Shown here in pieces: positions 36,569-49,559 of a DNA stretch of 64,000 nt. The DNA is taken from positions 2,263,001-2,327,000 of the forward strand of contig JANUWF010001783.1 of assembly GCA_026120185.1 (NCBI GenBank). Reading direction: 5' to 3'. A model generated the notes under the pieces. The model made no database searches. It saw only the letters and a list, made by a program, of their open reading frames with translations, and was not told the origin of the DNA. Numbering within the stretch: the first letter of the stretch is position 1; the number at the start of each line of letters is the position of its first letter. The translations under genes were made by a program, and so were the position numbers. This DNA comes from Voacanga thouarsii. Its lineage: Eukaryota; Streptophyta; Magnoliopsida; Gentianales; Apocynaceae.

Positions 36569-37003
36569 TAACTAACCATTTTGTATAAGTCCTTCTTGTG
36601 CAGGAATTGTGAAGATAAAGGTTTTGGAAACAAAACTCTACATCCGAAATACCTAGTCCTTGTTTTGGACATAGTATTAGAATCCAATTCCTACATCCAA
36701 AATGCATTTCGGGAAAACACTCTTTTGGATGTTGATTTTGGACTTGGTCTTGTTCCAAAATCAATCCTTAATATTCTTTTATTCCAAATTTCGAGTTTCA
36801 AAAATTAGTTTGCGCATTTTTCAAAACTTTTCAGAAACACATATGTTTTCAAGGCACTTTGTTCTCATACTATCCTAGGCATTCAAAGCTTTCTGGTTTT
36901 CTCTCATTCGAAACCCTTAAAACTGTTCTTTTTCCAAAATAATTTCTCGTGCTCTTCTTCTTCTGTAAAAATAAAAAAGTCCTGAAAAAGCTTAAATCTT
37001 TCA

Positions 37004-38524
37004 ATGGCCAAGATAAAATCGACCGTTCCAAAACCTAAGAAGGAGCAAAAATCTTCTTCGATATTAAAGAAAAAGGTTTCTGGTTTAACAAAGGGCAAAG
37101 CAAAAGCAAAGGAAGCTTCTCCTCAGCCTCACTTCTCGGCCTCTCATTATGACTCGTCTGAATCTTCTTCAGAACAAGAGAATTCTGCAAATCAGGTACC
37201 CCGATTTCTTGACTCAAAATATGAATCTGAATACAATGACTGGGTCTCTAGAAATCGAACTATTATTTCTGGTTATCGTGTGAACCACTCTGCGTTTCTG
37301 AACTTGTCAAGTATTCTAGATATGTTTGATCATGTCGGGTGGGGGAGTTTGTAATCAGTTGGTGAGAAAATCTACACTCCTTTAGTCTGGAAATTTTATG
37401 CAAATTTGAGAAAGGGCAAACTGGAAGAAACTGAGGGAAGATTTATGATTAGGTGGTATGTAACAAAGGTGAAAGGAAAAGATTTTGAATTTGACCATAA
37501 AATGCTGAATAGAATATATGATGTTCAAGATACTAGTTTTCAATATTTTGAGTTGAACAAATTTCCAGAAGGAAATGATATTTTTGTTCTGGAAAATTTT
37601 GAGAAGGTATTTACTGGTGGAAAAAGCTTTGAGAACTTTGGAAATCGTAGTTCCAAATGGTTGAATGGATTGGGCAGAATTCTGCATCATATGGTTTCTA
37701 CCATTGTTGTTACTAGTTTCGGCCATAAGACCTCTATCAGTATACTTCAAATGGTAGTCATGTTAGCCTTAGCAGAAGGGAGGCAGATTAACTTTGGATT
37801 TCTGGCAACTAAGTTAATGATGCAATCTAGAAATACTTCTAGCAAGGCTCTTCCATTTGGAAATTTATTGACCAAAGTCTTCAGATTTTTCAATATTGAT
37901 TTAAATTCTGTTACTTGTGATCCCTCAAAAACAAATGTTTACAGCTATGACTCATTTGAAAAGATGGGGTATGTAAGGAAGGGAAATTTATGGAAATTGT
38001 TGAGAGAATCTGCTAGAAAAGAGAAGGAAAATTTGATAAAGATCAAGGAAGAAGGGAAGTCAGGAACCAAAAGAAAAATTGATGAGGAAGGAATTGTTCC
38101 GGACTCCGGCTTATCTGAGAATATTCTGAGTGCAATCAGCTCTTTTGCAGAGAAATTGGAATCTCTTAGCTCAGAAATCAAAATATTAGGGAACATAATT
38201 TCTGTCATTAAGCATTCTGCTAAGACTTCTACCTCTAAATCTGATCATGACAAAGATGAACAATCCTCAGAGGATAAGGCTGAACCACTTGCAGATGTCA
38301 AGGTTCCCTCTCCTGAACCATCTCCACAGCCTTCTCCCGTTCAGAAGATAGATACTCCTATTCCTTCTCCCAAGCCCAAACCTTCTGGCAAAAGACAAAA
38401 GCATGTGGTTGTCAAAAGAAAGTCTAACAGAATTGTTGGTCAATTTTCAAAGAAGGGGGTTGGATCCAAGTCTAAGATGATCAATATTGCATTGACTGTT
38501 TTCTTGGGCAGCACAATGGGTTGA
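37004..38524 (+). pseudogene. Third ORF after pol in element 4, one internal stop
   Basis: One reading frame of 507 codons from ATG 37004 to stop 38524, broken only by TAA at 37352. N-terminus: Lys- and Ser-rich (KIKSTVPKPKKEQKSSS) with an acidic Ser stretch. The middle (codons about 65-310) has FYANLRKGKLEE, then VTKVKGKDFEFDHKMLN and later HHMVSTIVVTSFGH. This resembles the 'putative plant transposon protein' domain carried by many large plant retrotransposons (possibly PF20167; from memory, not searched). C-terminus: a helical stretch of likely coiled coil (ENILSAISSFAEKLESLSSE), a Pro-Ser repeat (PSPEPSPQPSP) and a basic tail. There is no signal peptide or clear membrane anchor, so calling it envelope-like is not supported. 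An additional ORF at this place is known in some Sireviruses; function unknown. Confidence 0.8.
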
Positions 38525-39817
38525 TGAACAACTTACCTTCTACAACAGTTGAACAATTTATTTTCAGTCATTTACATTTTTGTCTTTGGATAATTACTGA
38601 TACTTGTTTAAGTTTAATTCTCTATCCTACATATTATCTATCTAATGACAGTTAACTGCATATTATTTCTCCTTTTGCTATGATTATTTTTGATTGATGA
38701 CAAATGGGGAGAAAGAAAATGAATGAAAGTGTGTCTGTGGATATTAAATGAAAATGTGTCTGTGGATATTATGGGTGAGAAAGAAATATTTACTTGTCTG
38801 ATATTATGGGAGAGTACGAAAAATGTTGTTGTTGATCTGATGAGAAAGAAAATGAAATGTTGTCTGTAAATATTACAGTCATGATGTTGTTTGCATTCAC
38901 CAAGAAGAAAGAAATATGTTTGTCTGAAAATGTTATAGTCTGCATATATGCTGTATAAAAATGTTAGTATGCAGTAACTGATAGGAAATGTTTAAGTCTG
39001 CATGTTACGGCTGCATATGACTATGATCTACATGTTGATATCCAAAATAAAATGATATGGATTCTACATGACTGATGAACTGAAATTGGACTGTTAATGT
39101 ATGGTTTTTTTATCTACGAAGTAATTGCTATGGAAGTTGAAACCATTTTGAAAAATTAAAACTACTGTATGAACAGTTATTGAATTCCAAAGTAACTGCA
39201 TGAACCATTTATGATATGAACAGTTATGCATTAAAATCAAAACTATGATAAAAATTTTTGATTCACTGTTCACAGAAATTTTCTGAAAAACCCCTCGAAT
39301 TATGTCGTTCAATTTTATTCAAAAGCACAGATTTCTGGATGATTGTATCCCTGAAACAAAATTCTATGATAAAATTCTTTGGTGCATTAAGCCAGGGAGA
39401 GTTTTGGACTCAGAAACTTCGTATCCAAAACAAATGTTCTTATAAGCAGTTTTACTGAATTGAAAAATGTTTTAGACATCCAAAAGCCCTATCTAAATGA
39501 TATTCTGAAAACACACGTTCTTCCAAAACCATTTTGGATACACTTTTTGGATGAGAAAATCGTTACTTCTACTTTTTCCTCTTATATTTGAAATAGTCAC
39601 ATAAGCATATATTAAGGGGGAGTATTTTAGTATTTTATCTCTGTCAAAATACTCTGAATATTTATATAGAGATATGATACACTTTTGGATCATTGAGATA
39701 TGTTTACAAATTTGTGATCATAAACATCTCTATGAGACCTATATAGAAAGATCACATTTATTTGCTCAACATGTTCTCTCTATTTTCATATCAAATGTGT
39801 CATGTATGTCATCACTC
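38525..39817 (+). other. Non-coding tail of element 4 with repeats and extra PPT-like runs
   Basis: 38690-39020 holds degenerate short iterations built around GAAAGAAAATGAATG and GTCTGTGGATATTA. PPT-like runs CAAATGGGGAGAAAG (38701-38715) and TTAAGGGGGAG (39612-39622) precede the real PPT. TTTTGGAT and its complement recur between 39330 and 39680. No gene-like ORF is present. Confidence 0.65.
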
Positions 39818-39830
39818 AAAAAGGGGGAGA
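39818..39830 (+). promoter_or_regulatory. Polypurine tract of element 4
   Basis: AAAAAGGGGGAGA, one base before the 3' LTR start. Confidence 0.9.
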
Positions 39831-39831
39831 T

Positions 39832-41063
39832 TGTTAGCCTTAAGGGCTTTCTTTTATGTTTTGATTTTTGACAAACGTTGATATGGACTAACTTATCTAT
39901 TTCTTATTATAGGACATATTTGATCCTTATTCTTCTAAAGTCTTCAGATCAGAATTGTTGACAACTTCTTTATCACTGATTTCAAGATTAGAAGGTCAAA
40001 TGAGAAAATCAGAGTATGAGAAGTTATATATCATGGAAGCTCTTTATGAAAGATGATAGACTAGGAAATGTTATTAAGGTATATTTATTAATTCCTATAT
40101 CATCTTATCTTTTGATTCATTTGCCTTTACCTTGAAACCTCAAAGGAGATGATTTTCAAAGCTTTTAAAATTCACAAAATTTTGGATGAAACAGTTTGAA
40201 TCCAAAAAGTTCATCCAAAATCCTGTAAATCGGGTTAAAAGAATTCTGTCAGAAATGTGCCAGTTTGAACTTAACTTTTGGATGCATCTTCGTCCAAAAC
40301 TCGGATGAGTTTAAATAAAAAAATTTGTAGCCGTTTTTTTTATGACCGTTGGCACTTCACTTTTTGGCTCTATAAATAGCCCTTAATGCAAGATTAGAAG
40401 TAAGATTTTTGAGATATTCATCTTAGAAACACCATTGCTCAATGTTTTCAAAAATCTCCTTTTATCTAGCTTCAAAGTGAGTTCATTTAGTATCAAAGAT
40501 AAAAGAAATTTGTGACTTGTATCCGAGAGAATATCTGCTCAAGTAAGTGAGCTTATCTATATTCTATTGTTTTTCAATCCTCTGTTGTTAGTGTAAGGTT
40601 GTGGTGTAAAACCCATAGGGGTGAGCATTGTGTTGTATATGTTCAAGATTGTAGAGTAAAACCTAGTGAGGTGATCCTTGATGTGTTGGAGAGGTTGTGG
40701 AAAACCTAGTGAGGTGATCTTCTTTTGTATGTGAAGCTATTTCATTAAACGAGGTTAATGAAATAGGGTTGAAAATCCTTAAGTGTGAGGCTTAAGGTAG
40801 TGGACGTAGATTATTGTTGATCGAACCACTATACATCTCTTGTTTCATTTTATTTCAGTGGTTCATGTGCTGTTTTTGTGTTCTTTCACTGTCTAAATCT
40901 GAATATACATCTACGAGTGCTTGGATAGCTTTCTATGTATCTATAAAGTCAGTTGAAGCATCTTGGTGATCATCCTTGTTCAGCATTTTAGACACTTTTG
41001 AAAAATTATTTTTACTTGCCAAAAACCTTATTCACCCCCCCCCCCCCCTTCTAAGGTTTTTCA
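39832..41063 (+). repeat. 3' LTR of copia element 4
   Basis: 1,232 bp. It is longer than the 5' LTR because of a short duplication around GTGGAAAACCTAGTGAGGTG (about 40685-40730) and a C-run expanded to 14 (41035-41048). Confidence 0.94.
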
Positions 41064-41513
41064 AATATGTTCATTCATAGAAGTACCTGATCGGTAATCA
41101 AATCGAAATAATCTTTTCTTCATAAGGAGCTTATTCTGACCACTCTTTTTTAGAAATTTGCCCTCCAATGCCATCCACAATTTATATTGAGAAGTCTTGT
41201 TCTTGAAAGCATACTTCTGCTTTTTGGATATGCATGTATGAATTGTTCTGCACACCAGTTGATTTAGGATACTCCAATCCATATCTTCCATGTCTTCTGC
41301 TTTCTTTTCTTCAATGGCTATGTCAAGACTATATTCGAAAAGAGAGTCCAAGACCTCTCCTTTCCACATGCCAAAATGGCCAGTACCGTCAAATTTCTCC
41401 ACTGACAATTTCGAATTTGAAATCAGAATCCTTGAGTATAATGGCGAGGAAGTAGATATCCCTGGTGTTATATTTGAAGTAGTCTTAATTGTTTTTTGAT
41501 CATTTGACGCCAT
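41064..41513 (-). pseudogene. Gag N-terminal part of copia element 3
   Basis: Open from ATG at 41513 on the minus strand, 75 bp after the LTR. It reads MASNDQKTI, then FDGTGHFGMWKGEVLD and LDIAIEEKKAEDMEDMDW, then LWMALEGKFLKKSGQNKL, which is the UBN2/copia gag pattern. It stops at the element 4 insertion after SMNEHI and continues at 30371. This part carries no stop, unlike the rest of the element. Confidence 0.9.
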
Positions 41514-41573
41514 TACAAACTCAAAATAATAGTATTCAATATAATAAGGTTATAAACAAACCAAGAATGAGTT

Positions 41574-41586
41574 CTCTCTGATACCA
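41574..41586 (-). promoter_or_regulatory. Primer-binding site of copia element 3
   Basis: On the minus strand, TGGTATCAGAGAG lies 2 bp after the 5' LTR and matches initiator tRNA-Met over the first 11 bases. Confidence 0.88.
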
Positions 41587-41588
41587 CT

Positions 41589-42115
41589 TGTTGGGAAAAT
41601 CGAGTAAATTTTTCCTCTAAAACAATTAGTGAAATGAACCGATTCAATAGTTTATAAGAAAAAAAAACTGAAGGACACACTGTCTCTCTTAAATTTCAGT
41701 CTCATATTACAATTTATGTGCACGGTGTATTATCATAGCCTACACTAGTATACATAAATAGTATATACACACGAATAGTAAAATACACCTAAATGAACCA
41801 TACAAAATACTATAAATAAACTCGACAAATAATATTGAATACTATATTATAATTGATAAGAAACTACAATAATAATGATAATAAATAAATGCGAAATAAA
41901 GAAATAACACACATGGAATTGATAACTGAGTTCGACTAAATTTGCCTAATCTCCAAGCAGCACTCAAACAGCCACTTTTATTTATATATGGGAGAATAGA
42001 TTATTGGTGTTATCTCTTCCAAAGCCAAACATGGCCTTCTTATAAAGGAAACTAAGGCGGTGGAATGCTTTGGCCTTTTCGATGTGGGATCTAAAAATGA
42101 AGCCGAAAGTGAACA
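41589..42115 (-). repeat. 5' LTR of copia element 3
   Basis: 527 bp. On the minus strand it runs from TGTTCACTTTCGG to ...CCCAACA. It is followed on the plus strand by the ATATA duplication (42116-42120). Confidence 0.92.
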
Positions 42116-42191
42116 ATATATATATCGATACTCAATGAAATTCCAGGCCTTGATGTTAAGCTTCATGTTGAAAGCAAGTGCAACCACTACT

Positions 42192-42512
42192 TTTTTTCCC
42201 CCTCAAAACAACTAGTGTCTTGGTGAGGTGTTAGGCAAACTTTACCTGTTTACTAAATAGATCTAAAAAGTACAAGCCAATCTAACCAGCATGAATACTA
42301 ATATTACAATTTGTAAAAGAAACTCGAAGATTAGCTGGTACAAACTGCCTATCTAAAATACATAAAGATTTCACTTGAGTAGGCAGATCTAGAAAAGAAG
42401 AGAATGAATGAGTCTGGTGCAAGGTACAAGATAGTTTCACCAAGGAATCAACCGCCTGGTTCCCTTGCCTAAAGACATGCTGAATATTTTGAACATTGAG
42501 AACTTCCCCCAT
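42192..42512 (-). pseudogene. Fragment with LINE-type RNase H and 3' tail
   Basis: The minus-strand frame 42512-42282 includes IQHVFRQGNQAVDSLVKLSC, which matches the C-terminal motif (H-x-x-R-x-x-N-x-x-A-D) of plant RVT_3-type RNase H domains found at LINE ends and in host RNase H-like genes. The stretch VKSLCILDRQFVPANLR fits the tail of that family. An A-run (T-run at 42191-42198 on plus) follows after about 85 bp. No target duplication was found. Confidence 0.55.
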
Positions 42513-43330
42513 ACTTAAATCTTAAACCATTCCCCCATACTTAAATTGGACAATGTCCTTATTGGCCAAAAATTAAAACACTAAAGAATCGCCAAAGGGA
42601 CCAAAAATGATAAATGAGATTGAAAGTAAAGCAATACTTTCCAAGTGCAATAAGCTCCAATAGATATCCAAGCTGGAAATAGAGAAAAGGGCTAGTCTAA
42701 GAAGACTTTATTCCTACTTGCAAAAGAAAACACAAATAAAAGTAAAAAGAAAATAATAACAACATAAAGACACACCTAAATAAAAGAAAACAAGCTAAAG
42801 AAAAATAAAAATCCTAACAAAGCAAGTAAAAGAAACAACTCACTTCCCCGCACTTAAGATGGAAAATAGTTTCGTTAGTTGGGGAAAATATCACCTAACA
42901 ACTCTAAACACAAAACAAAGATATAAACTCCTTTGATTGGCCACAAAAAAATTCACTAATGTTACAATAGAATTCATTAATGTACATTCTGTTCTTCTTC
43001 TGAATTTTTGCTTTGTTTCCACTGGCCGGATAGAATGGACTTGACGCCTGGTCCACTTGCTAGACCTGGCGCCAAGTCTGTTCTATTTTCTTTCTAAATG
43101 TTGGCTTGATTTCTTCTGCTCGACCAGATTGGACCCGGCGCCTGGTCCCTTGGCTGGGCCTGGCGCCAGGTGCATCCTGGAATTATTCACTTTTTGCTCT
43201 AATTTAACTTACATCTGTACAAATTTACCAAAAATACTTTTTACAAGCAAAATATTAAATAAGAAGAAAAATACCTAGTTATTACAACAAATATATCACA
43301 AAACAATCTTAAATAATTAAGAAAATAATG
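42513..43330 (-). other. Non-coding remnant resembling the 3' region of a gypsy element
   Basis: Minus-strand motifs AAGTATGGGGGAA (twice near 42505-42545) and CTTAAGTGCGGGGAAGTG (about 42845) resemble the purine-rich region before 3' LTRs of Tat/Athila gypsy elements. Between 43040 and 43175, four near-palindromic CCTGGCGCC(A)GG-type motifs occur. No LTR border was found, so this is tentative. Confidence 0.35.
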
Positions 43331-44026
43331 GTGATTTTAACCTCTATCAGTAACTCCTTTTTTCCTTTTTCTTTTGACTAGATGTTCTCCTAGGTAGGTT
43401 GGATTGCAATATTTAGATTCATCAATTTGAAGTCATCAAATCTTAACTACCACTATTATTTATTTCTAAAACTTTTGAATTCAATTGATTTTCAACTTCT
43501 TGTATTGTACATTTCATATGATTTAATAGTATGTAATAAGATAGCAGTTTAGTTTATAAATAATATCTATATTAAATTATAAAATTTGAATTTAATTCAC
43601 ATTTCAAATCTTGATTCATTAAAAATTTATGGAATTTGATATTATATCAATTTATTTTTTAAAATTATTGAATCAACATCATTCTTATCTCTCAAATTCA
43701 AATTCATCATCCAACTAACAAACAATTTTAATCTAATAATCCACCAAGAAAAGAGCTGCAAAATCATGCTCTTGGCTTAGCATTTTGCAAATGTTTTTTC
43801 CCCCTGGTAAATTTGAAAAAAAAAAGGCAAAAGTAAGAGAAACAAAATGAAGGGGTCAAGAAAATGTGGACTTTAGCTACTCTGCATATTTTCTTGATTC
43901 CATCTCATCTACTATATTCACCAGAAATACCACAAAGATTCCCCCCTATCTTCCTACCTCTAAAATGAAAGGAAAAAACTCACTACCAGTAAAGTTAAAA
44001 CTTAATAGTAGCTAACTCTTGAGTCT

Positions 44027-44066
<40 letters not shown>

Positions 44067-44713
44067 AATATTCGTACGGATTCTCCTTCCATAGTAGTAA
44101 TAGGATGGATATGAAAGTGTTTCTAGTTTCATGTTGATAGCCTTGTTCACCTTCTCATATCTTTTGGAGGCTCTTTGATATTTGCCTACCTTGAACAATA
44201 CATTTCCTTTTTTAAAACTCTTTGCTTGAAGCCAATTCTTGGTTTCAAGAACCAGTAAAATATAAAAGGGCTAATGTACATTCCTCTTCTTTCTTTTGCT
44301 TGGTTGCAGCTAGAGGCACTTGGCTAAGGTGTATTTACCTCTTGCTATGCTTATTTAGTTTAGTTTTATTTTGACATAGAAAAGATAAATGCATTTTTCT
44401 TTTGATACTCTCTTTTCAGGTAGATTGGTTGATTTTTGGGGGAACAAAAATTAAAATGATATGAAATTTGAATGCTATTGATTACTTTCATAGAAAATAA
44501 GACACCAAATTATTAGAGTTACATTTTAAAAAACTTAGCTTAGCACTCTTTCTTTCAAAACAAACACCCAATTATAGAGTTTCATTTTTAAAAAATTTAG
44601 CTAATCGCTCTTTCTTTAAAAATTATACCACTACTATGATTTACAGTTTCTACATTTCTAGTACATTATTTGCAATAATAATAATATTGTTCCATATTCA
44701 AAGATATTATTTT
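43331..44713. other. AT-rich spacer; no gene seen
   Basis: Intergenic-looking sequence with no significant ORF on either strand. It contains a (CA)15 microsatellite at 44030-44059. Confidence 0.55.
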
Positions 44714-45977
<1,264 letters not shown>

Positions 45978-46403
45978 CTCCCTCATATTTGAACCTTTGC
46001 TTATCCTCAAGCAAAACAAAATTGTTCCCAAGTGAACAAATAGTGTATAAGCAAAATATAACTATTTGCAAATAAACAAAAATAGTTTTACAAGAAATAT
46101 GAATGATTTTAAACATAGCATATTGGGAAAATTAACAAGAACAAGTCAACATTTATGTAGTAAGGTCAAAATGATAGAGATATATTACTTCCCCCATCTT
46201 AGAATTCATCCCAACACTTATCTATCTAAATTAATCCGATGTATACCAATATATTAATTAAGAGATAACTAAGAATATCAAAGTTGAATTAAAAAAGTTT
46301 ATGCTAAATTAACGTGATTCACTCTACTTCTCCAATCAAGAATCCAAACAATGTGATTAATACAAGTTAGGATTAATTGACTCACTCAAGTCTCATAACC
46401 GAG
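45978..46403 (-). other. Internal 3' non-coding tail of the minus-strand gypsy element
   Basis: Minus strand: contains CTAAGATGGGGGAAGTAATA (about 46195) and leads into the LTR at 45977. It is cut off at 46404 by the plus-strand gypsy element. Confidence 0.5.
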
Positions 46404-47973
46404 TGAAAACTGCTCATTACATGTATATTTTGCATATCATTTGTGCTTCACAATCTATTAAATGCATTCTAGATTCCTATTTAATCTCCCATTTTCTTCT
46501 TATTTTATGTAGGATGAAAAAGTTGAGATTAGATAAGGATTCAAGTAGAAAAAGATTGAAGAGAGCTAAATTGAAGAGACACGGTGGCGTGCTACTCTTT
46601 TACACACCGTCATGCACCTGCTGAATTTTAGAAGTCAATATTTTGGCAGTTGAAGGCACTGTGTCAATTATTGTCCATGCCATCGTGCGTCATCAGGGTG
46701 CAAAAAATGCAAAACATCTAGAACTTCACAGCACCGTGCTCATCATACTTGATGTCACCGTGCATCATTCCAACATATGGTAACAATAAATCCCATGAAG
46801 TCATTTAAAGCTAGAATTAGAGCTTCAAATCATACACAATGCCTTGCAGGTCACTCATGATGTTGCTGTGCAATATCGCAGAAAACCTGCTATTCTATGG
46901 AATTTTTAAGATTCGAAGGAGAACATATAAATACCTTATTTTCTGATAATCTATTAGAGAGCCACCTATGAAAGCCATCTGAGAAATCCTTTAGAACACC
47001 AGGAAGAAAGGAGAAGAGAAGATCAAGGAAGATTTGAAGAAGAATGAACAACTCCAAAAGAATATTGCAAAGTAGTAAAGAAATCTTGTCTATGAGTTTT
47101 CCCTTTCTCCTTTTGTGATTTAACTTTGTGGTTATTGCATTTATTTTATTTAAGTTGTAATTAAAGGGTTGTACTCTAATTTACTCTTATTTTAGATGTT
47201 TATTAGATTAATTGATATCTATTTTGAGTAATTTATCAATTGAGTGAGATTGATTAAATTAGTTGATTGGGTGATTTTCTTATGTTGAGCTTCAGAAAAG
47301 GATGCATGAGATAGATTCCCTTTTATATTAATTAAATATATTTATTTTCCATTGATGAACTTGAGAAAGGAGGGGATTTAGAACTTAGTGATAGATGAGA
47401 TTTTAGGGCCATGATTCTAGGGCTTTTTGACTTGTAATTAGATTTCCTTGATTTTATTCATTCTTGGGTTTGATTTGTATGATAGACATATCTAAGAGTA
47501 GGATCCTAAGGTAAGAGATTCATTACTCAAGAGAGAGCGAATTTTACTCTATTTTGAAAATCTTACAAATACTTGGATTTGATATCAATTAACTAAATGA
47601 TGTTTATTATTTAAGTATTCTTGGGGAATTCTTATTTAATTACATGGTCAATCTCCTTTCCTTACTTGAATCTTTCCTTATGTTCTTTTAGTCTTTACCA
47701 TGAAAATTGGATTGATGTTTTCGTGTGGTACTTTCTTGTCCTTAACAGAGTAATTAGTTGTTTGACTTCTTATTTTAGTTGATTAAACAATAAAGTTTAG
47801 GTGGAAGTAGGAGTAATTAATCCTGTTCTTGAGGGTCTTCGATACTTAACTACACTCTATACTACATAATGGATATACGTGCTCAATTTTCTATATATAT
47901 GTGAGTTAAATTAGTATTTTATATTAAAACTTAGTTGAGTATTGGATTTATTTACTATAGCACAAACTACACA
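46404..47973 (+). repeat. 5' LTR of the plus-strand gypsy element
   Basis: Probable start TGAAAACTGCTCATTACATG; end ...CTACACA just before the PBS. TATA box ACATATAAATACC at about 46924. The first 450 bp carry five copies of a CACCGTGC-type motif (about 46580-46765). The matching 3' LTR is absent, so the borders rest on resemblance to related LTRs. Confidence 0.7.
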
Positions 47974-47983
47974 AATAAGTTTT

Positions 47984-48001
47984 TGGTGTCGTTAGTGGGG
48001 A
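47984..48001 (+). promoter_or_regulatory. Primer-binding site of the gypsy element
   Basis: TGGTGTCGTTAGTGGGGA corresponds to the TGGCGCCGTTGCCGGGGA site of Tat/Athila elements, with four differences, most of them transitions. Confidence 0.75.
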
Positions 48002-48349
48002 TCAGTTGTTAATATTCTAGAAACACTTGAGTTTTATTGATTCAATCATTTTTATCTTGTGTATATCTTTGATTTTGATTTTTCTTAGGTAGTTGATTTA
48101 TTTTCTATTTTAGGATGGTTGATTTATTTTATTGATCTGTTGTGCATATTTTCGTTGTGTTTCTTTTATTTAAGTTCTTATTATAATTGTTTTTTCAATC
48201 TTGATTTGTTTTACTATTGGGTTATTAGTAGTTAAGTTATCCTTGTTTTGTTTTAGTTTTGAGGAATTTTGATTGAGTTTTGATTGCCCTTTCTATTTAT
48301 TTCATTTTGAGGGGTATATTTTGAGGAGAGCTAGTACAAATATCTTAGG

Positions 48350-49559
48350 ATATGCATTAAAAAGATCAAGTGCATCATTTCGAAGGATATAGGGAGCATG
48401 AGATGAATTCGTCTATTGAATAACGATTTGTGGACTTTGCCATTATAGTAAATAAGCATTTCCAAATAATGGATGAGTTGCTTAAGAAACAAGGAGTTTT
48501 ACTTGTAAAATTGGATTTTCAACTTGGACAATTGGTAAAGACAATTCAAGGACAATGAGGTAAAATTGAAAATGAACATACCAAAGCAATCTTACTTCAA
48601 AGTAGAATGCAATTAGAAAGTATAGGGGAGCCTGCATAAATAGAGGAGAAGTAGTCTTATAAAGAGAAGAATGGGACATTCAGGTACCTAATGATGTATT
48701 GTCATGCGGCTGAGCTAGCATCATACAACCAGACAAAATTTGAGAAAGTTGATTCAAAAATATAGGAACCCATTCCTTTTGTTCCATATCCAGGAAGATT
48801 GAGAAAGGAGAAGGATGATCAACAATTTTGTAAATTTTTGGAATTATTCCAGCAAGTGTATATAAATCTTCCATTAGTTGAAACCCTAGCCCAAATACCT
48901 AAGTATGATAATTTCTTTAAGGATGTCTTGTCAAATAAAAGTAAGCTTGAAGATTTATTTCTTGTGACACTAAATGAGGACTGTTCCACCATATTGCAAT
49001 GTAACGAGGCACTACCAAAACAATTAAAGGATCCAAGAAGTTTTTCTATCCCTTGCATGATTAGAAATATTATTTTTGGAACTACATTAGCTGATCTAGG
49101 TACTAGTAAAAACTTGTTACCTTATGCTACTTTTAAAAAGCGGACTAGGAGAACCAACACCTACTAGGATGAGTATTTAATTTGCAGATAGATCAATAAA
49201 ATATCTTAAAGGTATTGTTGAGGATATCTTTGTCAAAGTGGACAAATTCATTTTTCCGGTGGACTTTGTTATCTTCTAAAGCTCCTATGATTTTGGGATG
49301 CTCATTTCTTGCTACTACTAGAGCCCTTATAGATGTTCATAGAGGAAAGTTGACGATGAGCATAGCAGATGAAAAAGTCATCATTAGCCTTTCTAAGAGT
49401 ATGAAGCATCCTTCTATGCAAAATGATTTTTGTTTTATGGCTGAGATGTTTAATGATTGCATTGCTAATTTTGAGCACAAGCGCTTTGTTGAAAGATCAT
49501 GGGTTGCACAGTGGATAGAGGATGATGAAGTAAAAACAAAAGATCAATTGATATAGGAG
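48350..49559 (+). pseudogene. Gag end and protease of the gypsy element
   Basis: Open from 48799: RKEKDDQQFCKFLELFQQVYINLP, a strong Tat/Athila gag-PR signature. This is followed by LKDPRSFSIPC and the protease motif ADLGTSKNLLP (about 49090; family consensus CDLGASxNLMP). After a frame change it continues as VKVDKFIFPVDFV (about 49230) and then FLATTRALIDVHRGKLTM (open 49215-49556). 48350-48798 is the upstream part of gag with stops. Nothing intact. Confidence 0.85.

Larger units (their letters stand above)
30377..41063 (+). mobile_element. Copia element 4, Sirevirus-like, nested in element 3
   Basis: 10,687 bp, plus strand, inserted head-on into the gag of element 3. The 5-bp duplication is GATAT (30372-30376) and AATAT (41064-41068), with one later mismatch. 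LTRs start TGTTAG and end TTTTTCA. Large size, coiled-coil gag with two CCHC knuckles, an extra ORF after pol, a long tail and several PPT-like runs fit the Sirevirus lineage of plant copia elements (family knowledge). The LTRs differ at about 7% in the first 240 bp by eye. Gag and pol are broken. Confidence 0.93.
26230..42115 (-). mobile_element. Copia element 3 (outer element of nest B)
   Basis: A minus-strand Ty1/copia insertion with exact target duplication ATATA (26225-26229 and 42116-42120). Without nested element 4 and its duplication it is about 5.2 kb, the usual size for Tnt1/Tork-like elements. LTRs are about 526 bp and visibly diverged (more than one base in ten). The outer end of the left LTR has lost its canonical dinucleotide (TG reads TA). 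Gag, PR, IN, RT and RH occur in copia order on the minus strand, with many stops and deletions. Confidence 0.93.

Noticed and set aside
37004..38524. Envelope-like gene in element 4
   Set aside because: No signal peptide, no convincing membrane anchor and no cleavage-site pattern. The domain resembles a plant retrotransposon protein of unknown role instead.
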